Shown: positions 8,962 to 17,261 of the stretch, piece by piece | How the letters are laid out: each line of letters opens with the position of its first letter | Numbering within the stretch: position 1 is the first letter of the stretch | NCBI RefSeq assembly: GCF_022354825.1 | Contig: NZ_CP031168.1 | Span: 7,368,501-7,432,500, forward strand | DNA from: Paenibacillus sp. H1-7 | GTDB lineage: Bacteria > Bacillota > Bacilli > Paenibacillales > NBRC-103111 | Direction: 5' to 3' | DNA: 64,000 bases | Notes under the pieces: generated by a model | The model's database searches: none | Told to the model about the DNA's origin: nothing | What the model saw: the letters and a program-made list of their open reading frames with translations, nothing else | Position numbers and translations under genes: made by a program

Positions 8962-10223
8962 CTGAGCAGCTTTTTGCCCGAATCCTTCCACATGCCGATG
9001 AACGGCTCGTCGACCGCCCACTGGATCATGACAACGGATTCATTCGGTGCCAGAGGCACGGTGGCAAGAGGCTTCCTCCCCATCGTTCCGTCGAACGGAT
9101 ACACGGCGATTTCGTCGTCCGATACGATTCCGACCAGTTCATTCCTAGGCGAAGAAAAAGCGTCCTTGGCGTCCGCACGAACGCTGCGGATTTCATTCCA
9201 GCCGACGGCAAGCCGATCGTAGGAGACGACGGAATCCGGCAAAGTAAGCGAGACATCGCTCAGCTGATAACGATACGCATCCTTGCTGCCGTATAACGCC
9301 AGCTGCGGAACCCATTGACCCTGCTTGCGGACGATGGCCCAGCTCTCGCCAAGGTCGTCCTGCGGCACCTTCGCCGCTTCTCCATTCGAAAATAACGGCT
9401 TGCCGGCGGCAACGGCGTTCAAGTCAGGCTGCACCGAGTCCCCATATAGCTTTTTTAACGAGACGTGGGGCTCCGAGGCAGGCTGCATCGTAAGCTTGGA
9501 TGGGCTCTGTACGACATCCTGGATCTCCTTAACCCATACGTAGTCGTAAGGCACTTCCTTTCCCTGCTCGTTTTTACGGACCGTTTGGGACACGGATATA
9601 TAGCGATTCCCTGCGAACAGCAGCTTCTCCGACACCTTCAGCGATACGGCAGGCCGAGGAGCCGCCGTGCGCAATTTATTCGAGCTCGAAGCGACCGAGG
9701 CGTTAAGCACCCAAGACGGCTCGGTCGTCCCCGTCTGGTTCTGGGGGACAATTTTCATGAATTCCGTCTTGTAAGGCATCAGGATCCCGTCCCCTTCGGC
9801 AACCTTTTGCAGCTTGCCCTGGTTGCCCGCCAGCAAGAGCGTCCTGTACGAGCTGTACTCGGGAACTCCGGCGATGGGACTATGATCCGCTCTCAGTCCG
9901 ATCAGCACCGCTGAACGAATCTCCACCTCCGGTTGACCTTCGGTTTGCTGCGCCGGAGTAGCGGCAATCGATTCCTCCTGTTTCCCCGGCAATACATCGG
10001 GCAGGTGCCCCTGACTATTCATCCATCCGACATACAAGAACAGGGAAGCGGCAACGAGCGAAGCGCTGACCGCGCTAAACCAAGGCAGCCATCTTCTGCT
10101 CTTGGCCTCCCTTTCGTCCAAACGTTCGCCTATTCTTTTTTTCAATGCATCAGAGAACCCGTTGCGGGTAAGCGGTTCGCTGGCCAAGCCTTTTTTCAAC
10201 TCGTCATCGATCGGCTCCATCAC
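8955..10223 (-). CDS. Membrane-anchored partner of ECF sigma factor, probable anti-sigma factor
   Basis: Protein of 422 residues whose start overlaps the end of the sigma-factor gene by 20 bp, which implies translational coupling. A short cytoplasmic N-terminal region (about 45 residues: DDELKKGLASEPLTRNGF) is followed by one membrane helix (WFSAVSASLVAASLFLYVGW) and a large outer domain of some 350 residues. This layout fits an anti-sigma factor that holds the sigma factor at the membrane. The zinc-binding HxxxCxxC motif of many anti-sigma factors is absent. The outer domain was not recognised. A shorter protein of the same layout follows the related sigma gene at 57022. Confidence 0.7.
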   Translation of the reverse strand: MMEPIDDELKKGLASEPLTRNGFSDALKKRIGERLDEREAKSRRWLPWFSAVSASLVAASLFLYVGWMNSQGHLPDVLPGKQEESIAATPAQQTEGQPEVEIRSAVLIGLRADHSPIAGVPEYSSYRTLLLAGNQGKLQKVAEGDGILMPYKTEFMKIVPQNQTGTTEPSWVLNASVASSSNKLRTAAPRPAVSLKVSEKLLFAGNRYISVSQTVRKNEQGKEVPYDYVWVKEIQDVVQSPSKLTMQPASEPHVSLKKLYGDSVQPDLNAVAAGKPLFSNGEAAKVPQDDLGESWAIVRKQGQWVPQLALYGSKDAYRYQLSDVSLTLPDSVVSYDRLAVGWNEIRSVRADAKDAFSSPRNELVGIVSDDEIAVYPFDGTMGRKPLATVPLAPNESVVMIQWAVDEPFIGMWKDSGKKLLSY

Positions 10224-10767
10224 TCTGACTCTCCTTTATCTTCTTCATTTTGTTGCGGGCGTGAAATAACCGCGATTTGACCGTTCCTTCGGTTACTCCC
10301 AGCACTTGAGCCATTTCCTTCATAGACAATTCGTAATGAGCGAATAATATCAGTACTTCACGATATTTGGCAGGCAGCTTCAGCACCATCCTCCACATGT
10401 CGTTCGTGGCCAGCCGGTTCATGACTTCCTGTTCCGTCGAGGGGGCCTCAGCCGAAGGGGCGAGGAAATCCATTAAAGTCACCTTGCGGTAAAATGCTGC
10501 GCGCCGATAATCAAGCGTCATATTGCGCGTTATGGTAAGAATCCACGTTTTTACAGAAGATTCGCTCCGAAACGTATACAGGTTCCGGTACACCTTCAAA
10601 AAAACCTCTTGCGTGATGTCATCCGCCTGATCCCATTTCCGCGTCATGCTGTACGCATAGTTCCATACGTCCTTCCCGTAAGCGACCATCAGCTGCTCCA
10701 AGATGGCCTTCTTATCGGAGGTTTCTGACAAATATTTTAAGTATTCGAAATTTAATTTGGATTCCAA
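10204..10767 (-). CDS. ECF-family RNA polymerase sigma factor
   Basis: Sigma-70 family factor of 187 residues. Region 2 reads DVWNYAYSMTRKWDQADDI followed by QEVFLKVYRNLYTFR; region 4 has the helix-turn-helix LSMKEMAQVLGVTEGTVKSR. The frame is open from an ATG at 10803, but the TTG at 10767 has a GAGGTGG site 6 bp upstream and gives the N-terminus LESKLNFEYLKYL, which matches the paralogue at 56471 (LERHYLQYL), so I start there. The partner gene downstream overlaps it. The trigger is unknown; cell-envelope stress is usual for this class. Confidence 0.92.
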   Translation of the reverse strand: MESKLNFEYLKYLSETSDKKAILEQLMVAYGKDVWNYAYSMTRKWDQADDITQEVFLKVYRNLYTFRSESSVKTWILTITRNMTLDYRRAAFYRKVTLMDFLAPSAEAPSTEQEVMNRLATNDMWRMVLKLPAKYREVLILFAHYELSMKEMAQVLGVTEGTVKSRLFHARNKMKKIKESQSDGADR

Positions 10768-10895
10768 AACTGCCACCTCGATTATTTGACGACCCATCTT
10801 CAATATAAGTTCAAACTTCGCTGCATTCGTCCTTATTTGGTAATTTCATTGTAGCATTGATGGGACGAATCGGGCCAACTAAGATTTCTCATCGC

Positions 10896-10928
10896 AAAAA
10901 AACAGCCGTCAAGCAAGGTTGACGGCTG
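10896..10928 (-). terminator. Terminator after solute-binding lipoprotein gene
   Basis: Stem AGCCGTCAA / TTGACGGCT with a 6-nt loop, followed on the minus strand by seven T. It lies just after the stop of the gene at 10939. Confidence 0.9.
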
Positions 10929-10938
10929 CAGTTATTAT

Positions 10939-12474
10939 TTATTTGTTCCTGCCGGCCTGATAAGCCTCGTTATACTCCCTAATAATGCTGGCTCCGCCCC
11001 GCTTCTCCCACGTGGCGATTTCATTGCGGAACTGTGCCAGGTCAATTTTGCCCAATATGTAGTTATAGGTCGCGTTCGTAATTACTTCCGCCAGCTCCCC
11101 GCCTATGACCTCATTTGTAGTAGAGGTTAAGGACAGCGTCTGATCGCGGATCAATATGCTCTCATTATCTTTTGTCAGCTGATCGGCTTTTACCGCCAAT
11201 GGGTCCTCCCGCTCTTGCTTGGATTTCATCAAATTCGGGTTGCTCATTCCTGCAATAACGAACGAGGTCAGCGGCAGTACTTCCGAATCGTAAAGCTGAT
11301 CCATCTCTGCGGTGACGACGATTTGCCCGTCCACCGTCTTGTAATGCTTTCCTTCGATTCCGAAATTCAGCAGTTTGCTCACATTCTGATCCATACTCCG
11401 GTCGAAGAAAGCAAGAATGCGCCGCAATTCCTGCTCGTTGGCTATAGCCTTCTTGGAAAACAGGAATAGGCCGCCGAATCCGGGATTGGCCCATACGCCT
11501 TCCCCTTTCGGGCCGCGAATCCGGTTGATCAGGGTCAACTGCGCGTTCGGCTCGAACTTCTGGAGCTCGCGGAGCAGTCTCGGGGCATCCTCCATACTGC
11601 CGATAAAGCCTCCCGCTTTGCCGCTGATCAGCATATATCTTTGAATTTGCTTGCTGGTGACGGCAAAATCCTTATTCATGCTGCCTTCGCTCACCAGCTT
11701 TTTCATATAGTTCATCGTATCGACGTATTCGGCAGTCATGAAATCCGGCACGAGCTTGCCATCTCTGACGCCCCAATTGTTAGGCGTACCGAAGTAGGAG
11801 CTTAACGTCTTGAACGCCCCGTAGGTAAGGTCCCCGCGGTCTGCCAGCCCTATTGTGTCCTGAGCCCCGTTCCCGTTCGGATCGTTATACGTAAACTGCC
11901 TCAGCACTTCATACAGCTCATCCACTGTCGTCGGCTCCTTAAGCTTCAGCCGGTCGAGCCAATCTTTGCGCAGAATGACGCCTTGGCGGGATAACGGCCT
12001 CTCCGTATAGAGACCGTATAGCTTCTCCTGCACCGCCGTTTCCTTAAGAATTTCTTTGTTCAGCTTTTTCAAGTTCGGATAAAACTCGAGATAAGGGCCG
12101 ATTTCCCAGAACATATCGGAGCGGAGGGCATTTTTCACAATGCCGTAATCCGTCTGGTTCACGTAGGTGACCTGCTTCAACGAATTCGTTTGCAGAGCAT
12201 TGATCAGCTTGTCTTTATAATTATCGTTCGGAATCCAGTCCACTTCGAGCTTGGCTTGAGCCGCCCGCTCTACGGCTGTCATCATTTCAGCGGGAGGAGC
12301 CTGATTCTGATGCAGCGGGATCATGATGCCGATGGGCTTGGCCGTTTCGTCCGCAGCATTCGCGCCGCCCGGCAGCTGCTCCCTGGTACATCCGCCCAGC
12401 AGAACGGCCAGCACCGCCGTGAGCACGAAAGCGATTACAGCTATATGCGGTTTTGTGTACGGATTATGTCCCAT
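10939..12474 (-). CDS. Orphan extracellular solute-binding lipoprotein
   Basis: Sugar-binding lipoprotein of 511 residues, paralogous to the one at 3042. The ATG at 12474 (MGHNPYTKPH) has a GGAGGAGGAG site upstream; the frame upstream of it lacks one. The lipobox is LLGGC with Cys29. Shared blocks with the paralogue include GLADR, YGAFKTLSSYFGTPN and the GKAG-x-x-IGSM segment, so the fold and probably the ligand class are the same. No permease genes adjoin; a strong terminator follows at once. It is divergent from a membrane-bound AraC-type regulator. It may feed permeases encoded elsewhere or act as a sensor partner of that regulator. Confidence 0.92.
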   Translation of the reverse strand: MGHNPYTKPHIAVIAFVLTAVLAVLLGGCTREQLPGGANAADETAKPIGIMIPLHQNQAPPAEMMTAVERAAQAKLEVDWIPNDNYKDKLINALQTNSLKQVTYVNQTDYGIVKNALRSDMFWEIGPYLEFYPNLKKLNKEILKETAVQEKLYGLYTERPLSRQGVILRKDWLDRLKLKEPTTVDELYEVLRQFTYNDPNGNGAQDTIGLADRGDLTYGAFKTLSSYFGTPNNWGVRDGKLVPDFMTAEYVDTMNYMKKLVSEGSMNKDFAVTSKQIQRYMLISGKAGGFIGSMEDAPRLLRELQKFEPNAQLTLINRIRGPKGEGVWANPGFGGLFLFSKKAIANEQELRRILAFFDRSMDQNVSKLLNFGIEGKHYKTVDGQIVVTAEMDQLYDSEVLPLTSFVIAGMSNPNLMKSKQEREDPLAVKADQLTKDNESILIRDQTLSLTSTTNEVIGGELAEVITNATYNYILGKIDLAQFRNEIATWEKRGGASIIREYNEAYQAGRNK

Positions 12475-12619
12475 CTTAACCCGCTCCTCCTCCGATATAT
12501 TGGTGTATTTCATTATACACGATTGTGTAATTGGATGAAATCGTTGCTCGTCCGGCTGCGGATTGATACAATTAACTTTGTCTTGTAACGTCGAAAATAG
12601 TCGGAAACGGAGGTCCGAG

Positions 12620-14938
12620 ATGCAAAGAACCAGCTATCTAACCAGACTCATACTATTCGGATGCATCCTATGCACGGTTCCCGTAATATTTTTCGGCATC
12701 CTGTCGTATCTCCAGTCGTCCAATGAAATTCAAAAGCAGGTCAACCGGGGGCAAATCCAGCTGCTGACACAGATGAACTCCAATGTGGAGCAAATCCTCC
12801 GGACGATCAACCATGCATTCGACCAGCTCGTCAATTCCCCCTTGATGGCCAAGGTGCTAAGCGAGCCCTTCACCTCGTACGATTTCATGCTGTACAAGGA
12901 TTTGCGCAAGGAAATCAGCAATACCCAATCGTTTTATACCAAAGTGGATGATGTCGTTATCGTCAATCTCAAGCAGGATTGGATGATCAAAAACTCCGGC
13001 TTCTATACGTTTTCGAATTATATACACCGCTTTCAAATCGCCAACCAGATGCTTTTGCCCAATACGATCTCATGGGTGATGAACCCGAGCGTCTGGTTTT
13101 ACAGCGAGGAAAAGGCGAATGCCGCAGCCTGTCCGTATACGATCAGCCTCGTCAAGAAGCTTCCTGACCAAAGCCTCGACAAATACGGGCTGGCCTTTAC
13201 GAATTTGACGACCTGCAGCCTGGCCGAGCTGTTGAATTATACGCCGAGAGAATCGGAGACGGTCATGATCCTGGACGATCAGGAGCGCATCCTGTTCCAC
13301 TCGGATCCCTCTATGATAGGCAAATACGCCATCAATACGGAATTCATTCGCGACCCGTCCATTTTCACGCAAGCTTCGGGGCAGTTCCAGACCGAAGTGA
13401 ACGACCAGCTGTATACGGCCACCTATCTCCGGTCGTCGTATAACAACTGGATTTACTTGTCCATTATTTCTATCGACAGTCTGACCCAGGATTCCAAAAA
13501 AATCGGAAGATACACGATCTTCGTGTGCCTTATTATCGTCGCCGTCTTCTTGCTTATCGCGTGGCTCGGGTCCCGCAAAATGTACAACCCGATCGAGCGG
13601 CTGATGAAAGAAATCGGCGGAGGAAAAGTCCCGAGCGGGGAAAAGCGGCTCAGCAATGAGTTTGATTTCATCAGCGCCCAGGTGCAGACGCTGTTTCAGT
13701 CGAAATCGCAGCTGGAAACCGAGATGCACCGGCATCTCCAGCAAGCGCTGACCTATTTCCTGATCAAGGTGTTTCAGGGGAAGGTACGGCGCGACGAGAT
13801 GATGGAACGGATGGAGCTGTTCGGCTTGAGCGGCATGCTATCGGAGTGGCGGATGCATTCGGTCATTACTCTGCAGATCGATACGCTGGACAACACGCGT
13901 TACGGCAAGGAGGATATGGAGCTCCTGCTGTTCGCAATCAATAACATTATCGAGGAAATCATTCCGTCCGACGTCCGGCTCCCGCCGGTCTTCATCGAGC
14001 AGACGCAGGTCACTTTGATCGGAAGCAGGGATCCGTCACCGGACGCTTTCAAAAGCTATATGTATACCGTAACCGAGACGATACAGCAAACCGTGCAGCG
14101 GGTTCTCGGCCTGGAAATCAGCATCGGCATCAGCCTGCCCTTCGACGATTTGAAGCAAGCCTCCGTCGCTTACCGCGAAGGACTGGAAGCTTTGAAGCAG
14201 CGCATTCATCTGGGCGGCCGCGTCATCATTTCATATGCCAATATTAACGAAGGGAAGCATCAGCTGCATCTGGATTACCCCTTCCTGACCGAAAGCGAGC
14301 TGCTCGACGCCATCCTGCTTGCCGATGAGGACAATGCCCAGCGGCTGCTCAGCCAGTTTATGAAAATTATTTTCAAGCATGAAATGGCGCCTCAGGAATA
14401 TCAGATCCCGATGGTCCGCCTGTTTACGAGCTTGATGGTCGCGATGCAGGAATCGGGCGTTACCTTGAACCAGCTTCTGCCCAAGGGCGGCTCGCTGTAT
14501 GAGGAGCTGAACAAGCTGCAAATGAGCAGGGAAATCGAGGAATGGTTCTGGACGCGGGTCATCTCGCCTTTGATCGGCATTTACAAGGACCGGCAAAACT
14601 CGCAGTACCAGAGCATCTCCGAGAAAATCATCGATATGATTCACAAGCAGTACGATACCGATCTGACGATCGAGCAGTGTGCTTCCCAGCTGCATTATAA
14701 CGCAAACTATTTGAGCGGCATTTTCCGCAAGGAAACCAGCACGACGTTTAGCGATTACTTGTCGGCTTACCGTTTCGCCATGGCGAAGAAGTGGCTTACC
14801 GAGACGGATATGACGATCAAGGATATCGCCGAAAAGCTGCAATATATGAACTCGCAAAACTTCATCCGTTCTTTCCGCAAGCAGGAAGGCGTTACGCCGG
14901 GACAATACCGCGAATCTTTCCGCAAAAGAGGCCAGTGA
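12620..14938 (+). CDS. Membrane-bound AraC-family regulator (YesS/YtdP type)
   Basis: Regulator of 772 residues. ATG 12620 is preceded by GGAGGT; the open frame upstream has no site. Order of parts: helix 1 (residues about 8-28), an outer domain of about 260 residues that resembles a Cache-type sensor, helix 2 (FVCLIIVAVFLLIAW, near 300-320), a long cytoplasmic linker, and a C-terminal AraC double helix-turn-helix (about 670-770; TIEQCASQLHYNANYLSGIF and MTIKDIAEKLQYM). Such proteins control sugar ABC operons in Bacillus and Paenibacillus. The divergent lipoprotein gene is the obvious target, and the ABC operon at 1049-4580 a possible one. Confidence 0.92.
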   Translation: MQRTSYLTRLILFGCILCTVPVIFFGILSYLQSSNEIQKQVNRGQIQLLTQMNSNVEQILRTINHAFDQLVNSPLMAKVLSEPFTSYDFMLYKDLRKEISNTQSFYTKVDDVVIVNLKQDWMIKNSGFYTFSNYIHRFQIANQMLLPNTISWVMNPSVWFYSEEKANAAACPYTISLVKKLPDQSLDKYGLAFTNLTTCSLAELLNYTPRESETVMILDDQERILFHSDPSMIGKYAINTEFIRDPSIFTQASGQFQTEVNDQLYTATYLRSSYNNWIYLSIISIDSLTQDSKKIGRYTIFVCLIIVAVFLLIAWLGSRKMYNPIERLMKEIGGGKVPSGEKRLSNEFDFISAQVQTLFQSKSQLETEMHRHLQQALTYFLIKVFQGKVRRDEMMERMELFGLSGMLSEWRMHSVITLQIDTLDNTRYGKEDMELLLFAINNIIEEIIPSDVRLPPVFIEQTQVTLIGSRDPSPDAFKSYMYTVTETIQQTVQRVLGLEISIGISLPFDDLKQASVAYREGLEALKQRIHLGGRVIISYANINEGKHQLHLDYPFLTESELLDAILLADEDNAQRLLSQFMKIIFKHEMAPQEYQIPMVRLFTSLMVAMQESGVTLNQLLPKGGSLYEELNKLQMSREIEEWFWTRVISPLIGIYKDRQNSQYQSISEKIIDMIHKQYDTDLTIEQCASQLHYNANYLSGIFRKETSTTFSDYLSAYRFAMAKKWLTETDMTIKDIAEKLQYMNSQNFIRSFRKQEGVTPGQYRESFRKRGQ

Positions 14939-14959
14939 CAGCCGGATCTGCTCCGGCGC

Positions 14960-15718
14960 TTAGGTTTCGGGACAATAGCCCGGATTGAGCTGCTGCAGAC
15001 GCCGGCTGTAGCCGGTATCGAGCTTCGCGAGCTCTTGGTAGTAGCTGCGGATCGTATGGTTGCCAATGATCGTAGACCGGCTGAACCGCAGCCGAAAGGC
15101 GCCCTTCACATGCCGATAATTCGCATAACTCAAGGAGGGGGGGAGAACGGGAACCAGGTCGGATTCATTTACGACCCGAACGCTGTGGCGAATCTTGCGT
15201 CCAAAAGCGGAGGCGAAAACGGCGTCACCCGTTTTCGGGGCAGCGTACGTATACAGCTTCGGCTGCTTGAACTTGCTGTTGACGGCTGTATCGAGAGCGC
15301 ACATGGCAGCTATCGCGCCGCCGAGACTGTGGCCGGCAATCCAAAGGGCCTTGTCTCCGGACTGCTTGCGCAGGCAGCGCATGATGCTGTCCCGTGCCGC
15401 TTGCTCGTACAGCCTCGTGAACCCGCGATGCGTTCTGCCCGCCGACGGAACAAACGGGAACCGAACCTGCTGCATATCCGTGTTGGTAAGCAGCTCGGCT
15501 GCGCTCTCCGTGCCCCGGAAGACGATGATCACTGTCGTTGCGGACTGGAGAATCATGCCCAAATACGGGTCCTTTTTGCCGCCCAGCACGGCTACTTTGC
15601 GATAGCCCTTGGGCAGGATGCATTTTCCCCCGTTCTTATATTGCTGAACCGCCTGGTAGACGGCCGCTGCCAGAAATATCGCCCGGTCCGTGACCGCCTT
15701 CGCTGCCTTACCGCTCAT
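14960..15718 (-). CDS. Class 3 lipase-family hydrolase
   Basis: Alpha/beta-hydrolase of the fungal-type lipase 3 family, 252 residues from the ATG at 15718. The nucleophile elbow is GHSLGG (Ser131); Asp187 in ESDLVPVLPP and His221 in GNHTIRS complete a plausible triad. The substrate is an ester, probably a lipid, but is not known. The open frame reaches back to 15808, but that part runs through the terminator at 15786-15833, so the start must be later. ATG 15718 has GGGGGAG 6 bp upstream; ATG 15763 is the other option. No signal peptide is visible from 15718. Confidence 0.85.
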   Translation of the reverse strand: MSGKAAKAVTDRAIFLAAAVYQAVQQYKNGGKCILPKGYRKVAVLGGKKDPYLGMILQSATTVIIVFRGTESAAELLTNTDMQQVRFPFVPSAGRTHRGFTRLYEQAARDSIMRCLRKQSGDKALWIAGHSLGGAIAAMCALDTAVNSKFKQPKLYTYAAPKTGDAVFASAFGRKIRHSVRVVNESDLVPVLPPSLSYANYRHVKGAFRLRFSRSTIIGNHTIRSYYQELAKLDTGYSRRLQQLNPGYCPET

Positions 15719-15785
15719 CTCCTTCTCCCCCTGGGACGCTCGCGCGCTGCTTGTACTGTTCATACATCCTATGCAGCAGACAAGC

Positions 15786-15833
15786 AAAAGCTCCTCCGCT
15801 ATCGCCATAACAGGCCATAACGGAGGAGCTTTT
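15786..15833 (-). terminator. Terminator of thioredoxin-like/metallo-hydrolase operon
   Basis: A perfect 13-bp stem AAAAGCTCCTCCG / CGGAGGAGCTTTT with a 22-nt loop, ending in T4 on both strands. It lies 15 bp after the hydrolase stop. Confidence 0.85.
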
Positions 15834-15847
15834 ATGTAGGGGAATCG

Positions 15848-16483
15848 TTAGACGTACGGGTTATTTTCCTTTTCGTAGCCGATGGTCGTCTTGACTCCGT
15901 GTCCCGGATAGACGATCGTCTCGTCAGGCAGCTCGAACAGCTTCATATGGATTGAATCCATGAGCGTTTCGGTGCGGCCTCCCGGCAGATCGGTCCGGCC
16001 GACGGACAAGCGGAACAGCACGTCACCGCCGAACAAATGCGGGCCGAGCAGGAAGCTTACGCTTCCCGGCGAATGACCGGGCGTATGCATCACCTTCAGC
16101 TCAAGGCCAAGCAGCTTCAATACTTGCCCCTCGTCGAGCGCATATTCCGCCGGATCGGTCACGATAGGCGCTCCCAGCTCCGGCCATCGGGCCGAGCCGT
16201 TCAGCTTCGGATTCGTCAGCCATTCGGCCTCCGCATCGTGCAGGTACACCGGACAGCCTTTCAGCTTACGGATTTCGTCCACACCGCCGATATGATCGAA
16301 ATGGGCATGGGTAAGCAAAATCGCCTCGATCTCCATCCCTTCGATGCGCTTGATCAACGGCTTCGGATTCATGCCGGGATCGATAATAATGCCTTTGTTC
16401 TCCGCGGGTCTGGACAGCAGGTATGCGTTCGTTCCTAGCGGCCCCAAGGAAAACGGTTCAATCTTCAAGCCTTCCAAGCTCAT
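15848..16483 (-). CDS. MBL-fold metallo-hydrolase (glyoxalase II-like)
   Basis: Metallo-beta-lactamase fold hydrolase of 211 residues. The metal-binding motif THAHFDH is at residues 58-64 (His59, His61, Asp63, His64); a second His is in HTPGHSPGS, the bridging Asp in FGGDVLF and the last His in VYPGHG. This matches the YqgX-like group of hydroxyacylglutathione-hydrolase-related proteins. The true substrate is unknown. The gene follows the thioredoxin-like gene by 14 bp with its own GGTGGAG site, so the two form an operon. Confidence 0.92.
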   Translation of the reverse strand: MSLEGLKIEPFSLGPLGTNAYLLSRPAENKGIIIDPGMNPKPLIKRIEGMEIEAILLTHAHFDHIGGVDEIRKLKGCPVYLHDAEAEWLTNPKLNGSARWPELGAPIVTDPAEYALDEGQVLKLLGLELKVMHTPGHSPGSVSFLLGPHLFGGDVLFRLSVGRTDLPGGRTETLMDSIHMKLFELPDETIVYPGHGVKTTIGYEKENNPYV

Positions 16484-16497
16484 TCTCTCACTCCACC

Positions 16498-17064
16498 TTA
16501 GAACGTAGAGAGAAGGTCGCGCAGTTCTTTGACAATCGTCGCATGATAGCCTGTGCCTTCTCCGTACTGACGGCCCATTTCCTGGCGCGCCACCTTGATT
16601 TTTTCATCATAATCCGGAGCCGTGCGATCCGGGTTCTCTTGCTTGAATTGCGTCATAACCGCTTGAACGTTGCTCGGACGAGGTCCCCAATGTCCCAGCA
16701 CGTGTCCGCTGAAATCGGTGAAAATAACGATTGGAATCGCTTCTCCGCCGCCCGTCAAAAATTGAGCCATCACGTCAGGATGCTCTTCTTTGATCAGTAC
16801 TTCTACCGGAATACCGGAATTTTCGAGCGCACGAAACACAACAGGTACGTTACGGACTACATCGCCGCACCAGTCAGCCATCAAAATCAAGCAGCGCAGG
16901 TCGTCGCGGTTGTTCAGCGACTCGAAGAACTCCTTATCTTCATCGTTCTGCCAAGCAAAGCTGTCGTACCATTCCTGAAACTTCTCCTGGTTCTTCGTCA
17001 TCCCGTCGATGAATTGCTGCGGAGTCAAGCCGGTTTTAATTTTACTCGCCAGATTCGCTGCCAT
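16498..17064 (-). CDS. Thioredoxin-fold protein with incomplete CxxC motif
   Basis: Protein of 188 residues related to the thioredoxin family group with a helical N-terminal extension. The active-site region reads ADWCGDVVRN: the first cysteine is present but the second of the CxxC motif is replaced by Val, so it cannot form the normal disulfide. The cis-proline region is present (EAIPIVIFTD). Many Bacillus and Paenibacillus proteins of this group share WCGD. It may act as a monothiol or a binding protein. It is first in a two-gene operon with the metallo-hydrolase. Confidence 0.85.
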   Translation of the reverse strand: MAANLASKIKTGLTPQQFIDGMTKNQEKFQEWYDSFAWQNDEDKEFFESLNNRDDLRCLILMADWCGDVVRNVPVVFRALENSGIPVEVLIKEEHPDVMAQFLTGGGEAIPIVIFTDFSGHVLGHWGPRPSNVQAVMTQFKQENPDRTAPDYDEKIKVARQEMGRQYGEGTGYHATIVKELRDLLSTF

Positions 17065-17227
17065 ATCGTAAAGCCCTCCTTTAGGGTGGTATATATTTCA
17101 TTGTATATAAAAAGGGACGGCTAGGCAATGCAGGATGCAGCGGCGTGCGGCCGACTATGACATGTTCTAAACTTGAAGAAGGACGATTTTACAAAAAATT
17201 TAAAAAAGTAAGTTCAATTAATATTAA

Positions 17228-17254
17228 AGCCCCGCTCCGATAAGGAACGAGGCT
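17228..17254 (-). terminator. Terminator after DedA-NERD gene
   Basis: Stem AGCC-CG-TCC / GGA-CG-GGCT with two mismatches, followed on the minus strand by TTTAATATT. It lies 8 bp after the stop codon. Confidence 0.6.
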
Positions 17255-17261
17255 GTTCGTA

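Noticed and set aside
15719..15808. Longer lipase start (90 bp upstream)
   Set aside because: The extension runs through the perfect terminator at 15786-15833 of the preceding operon, so it cannot be the normal start.
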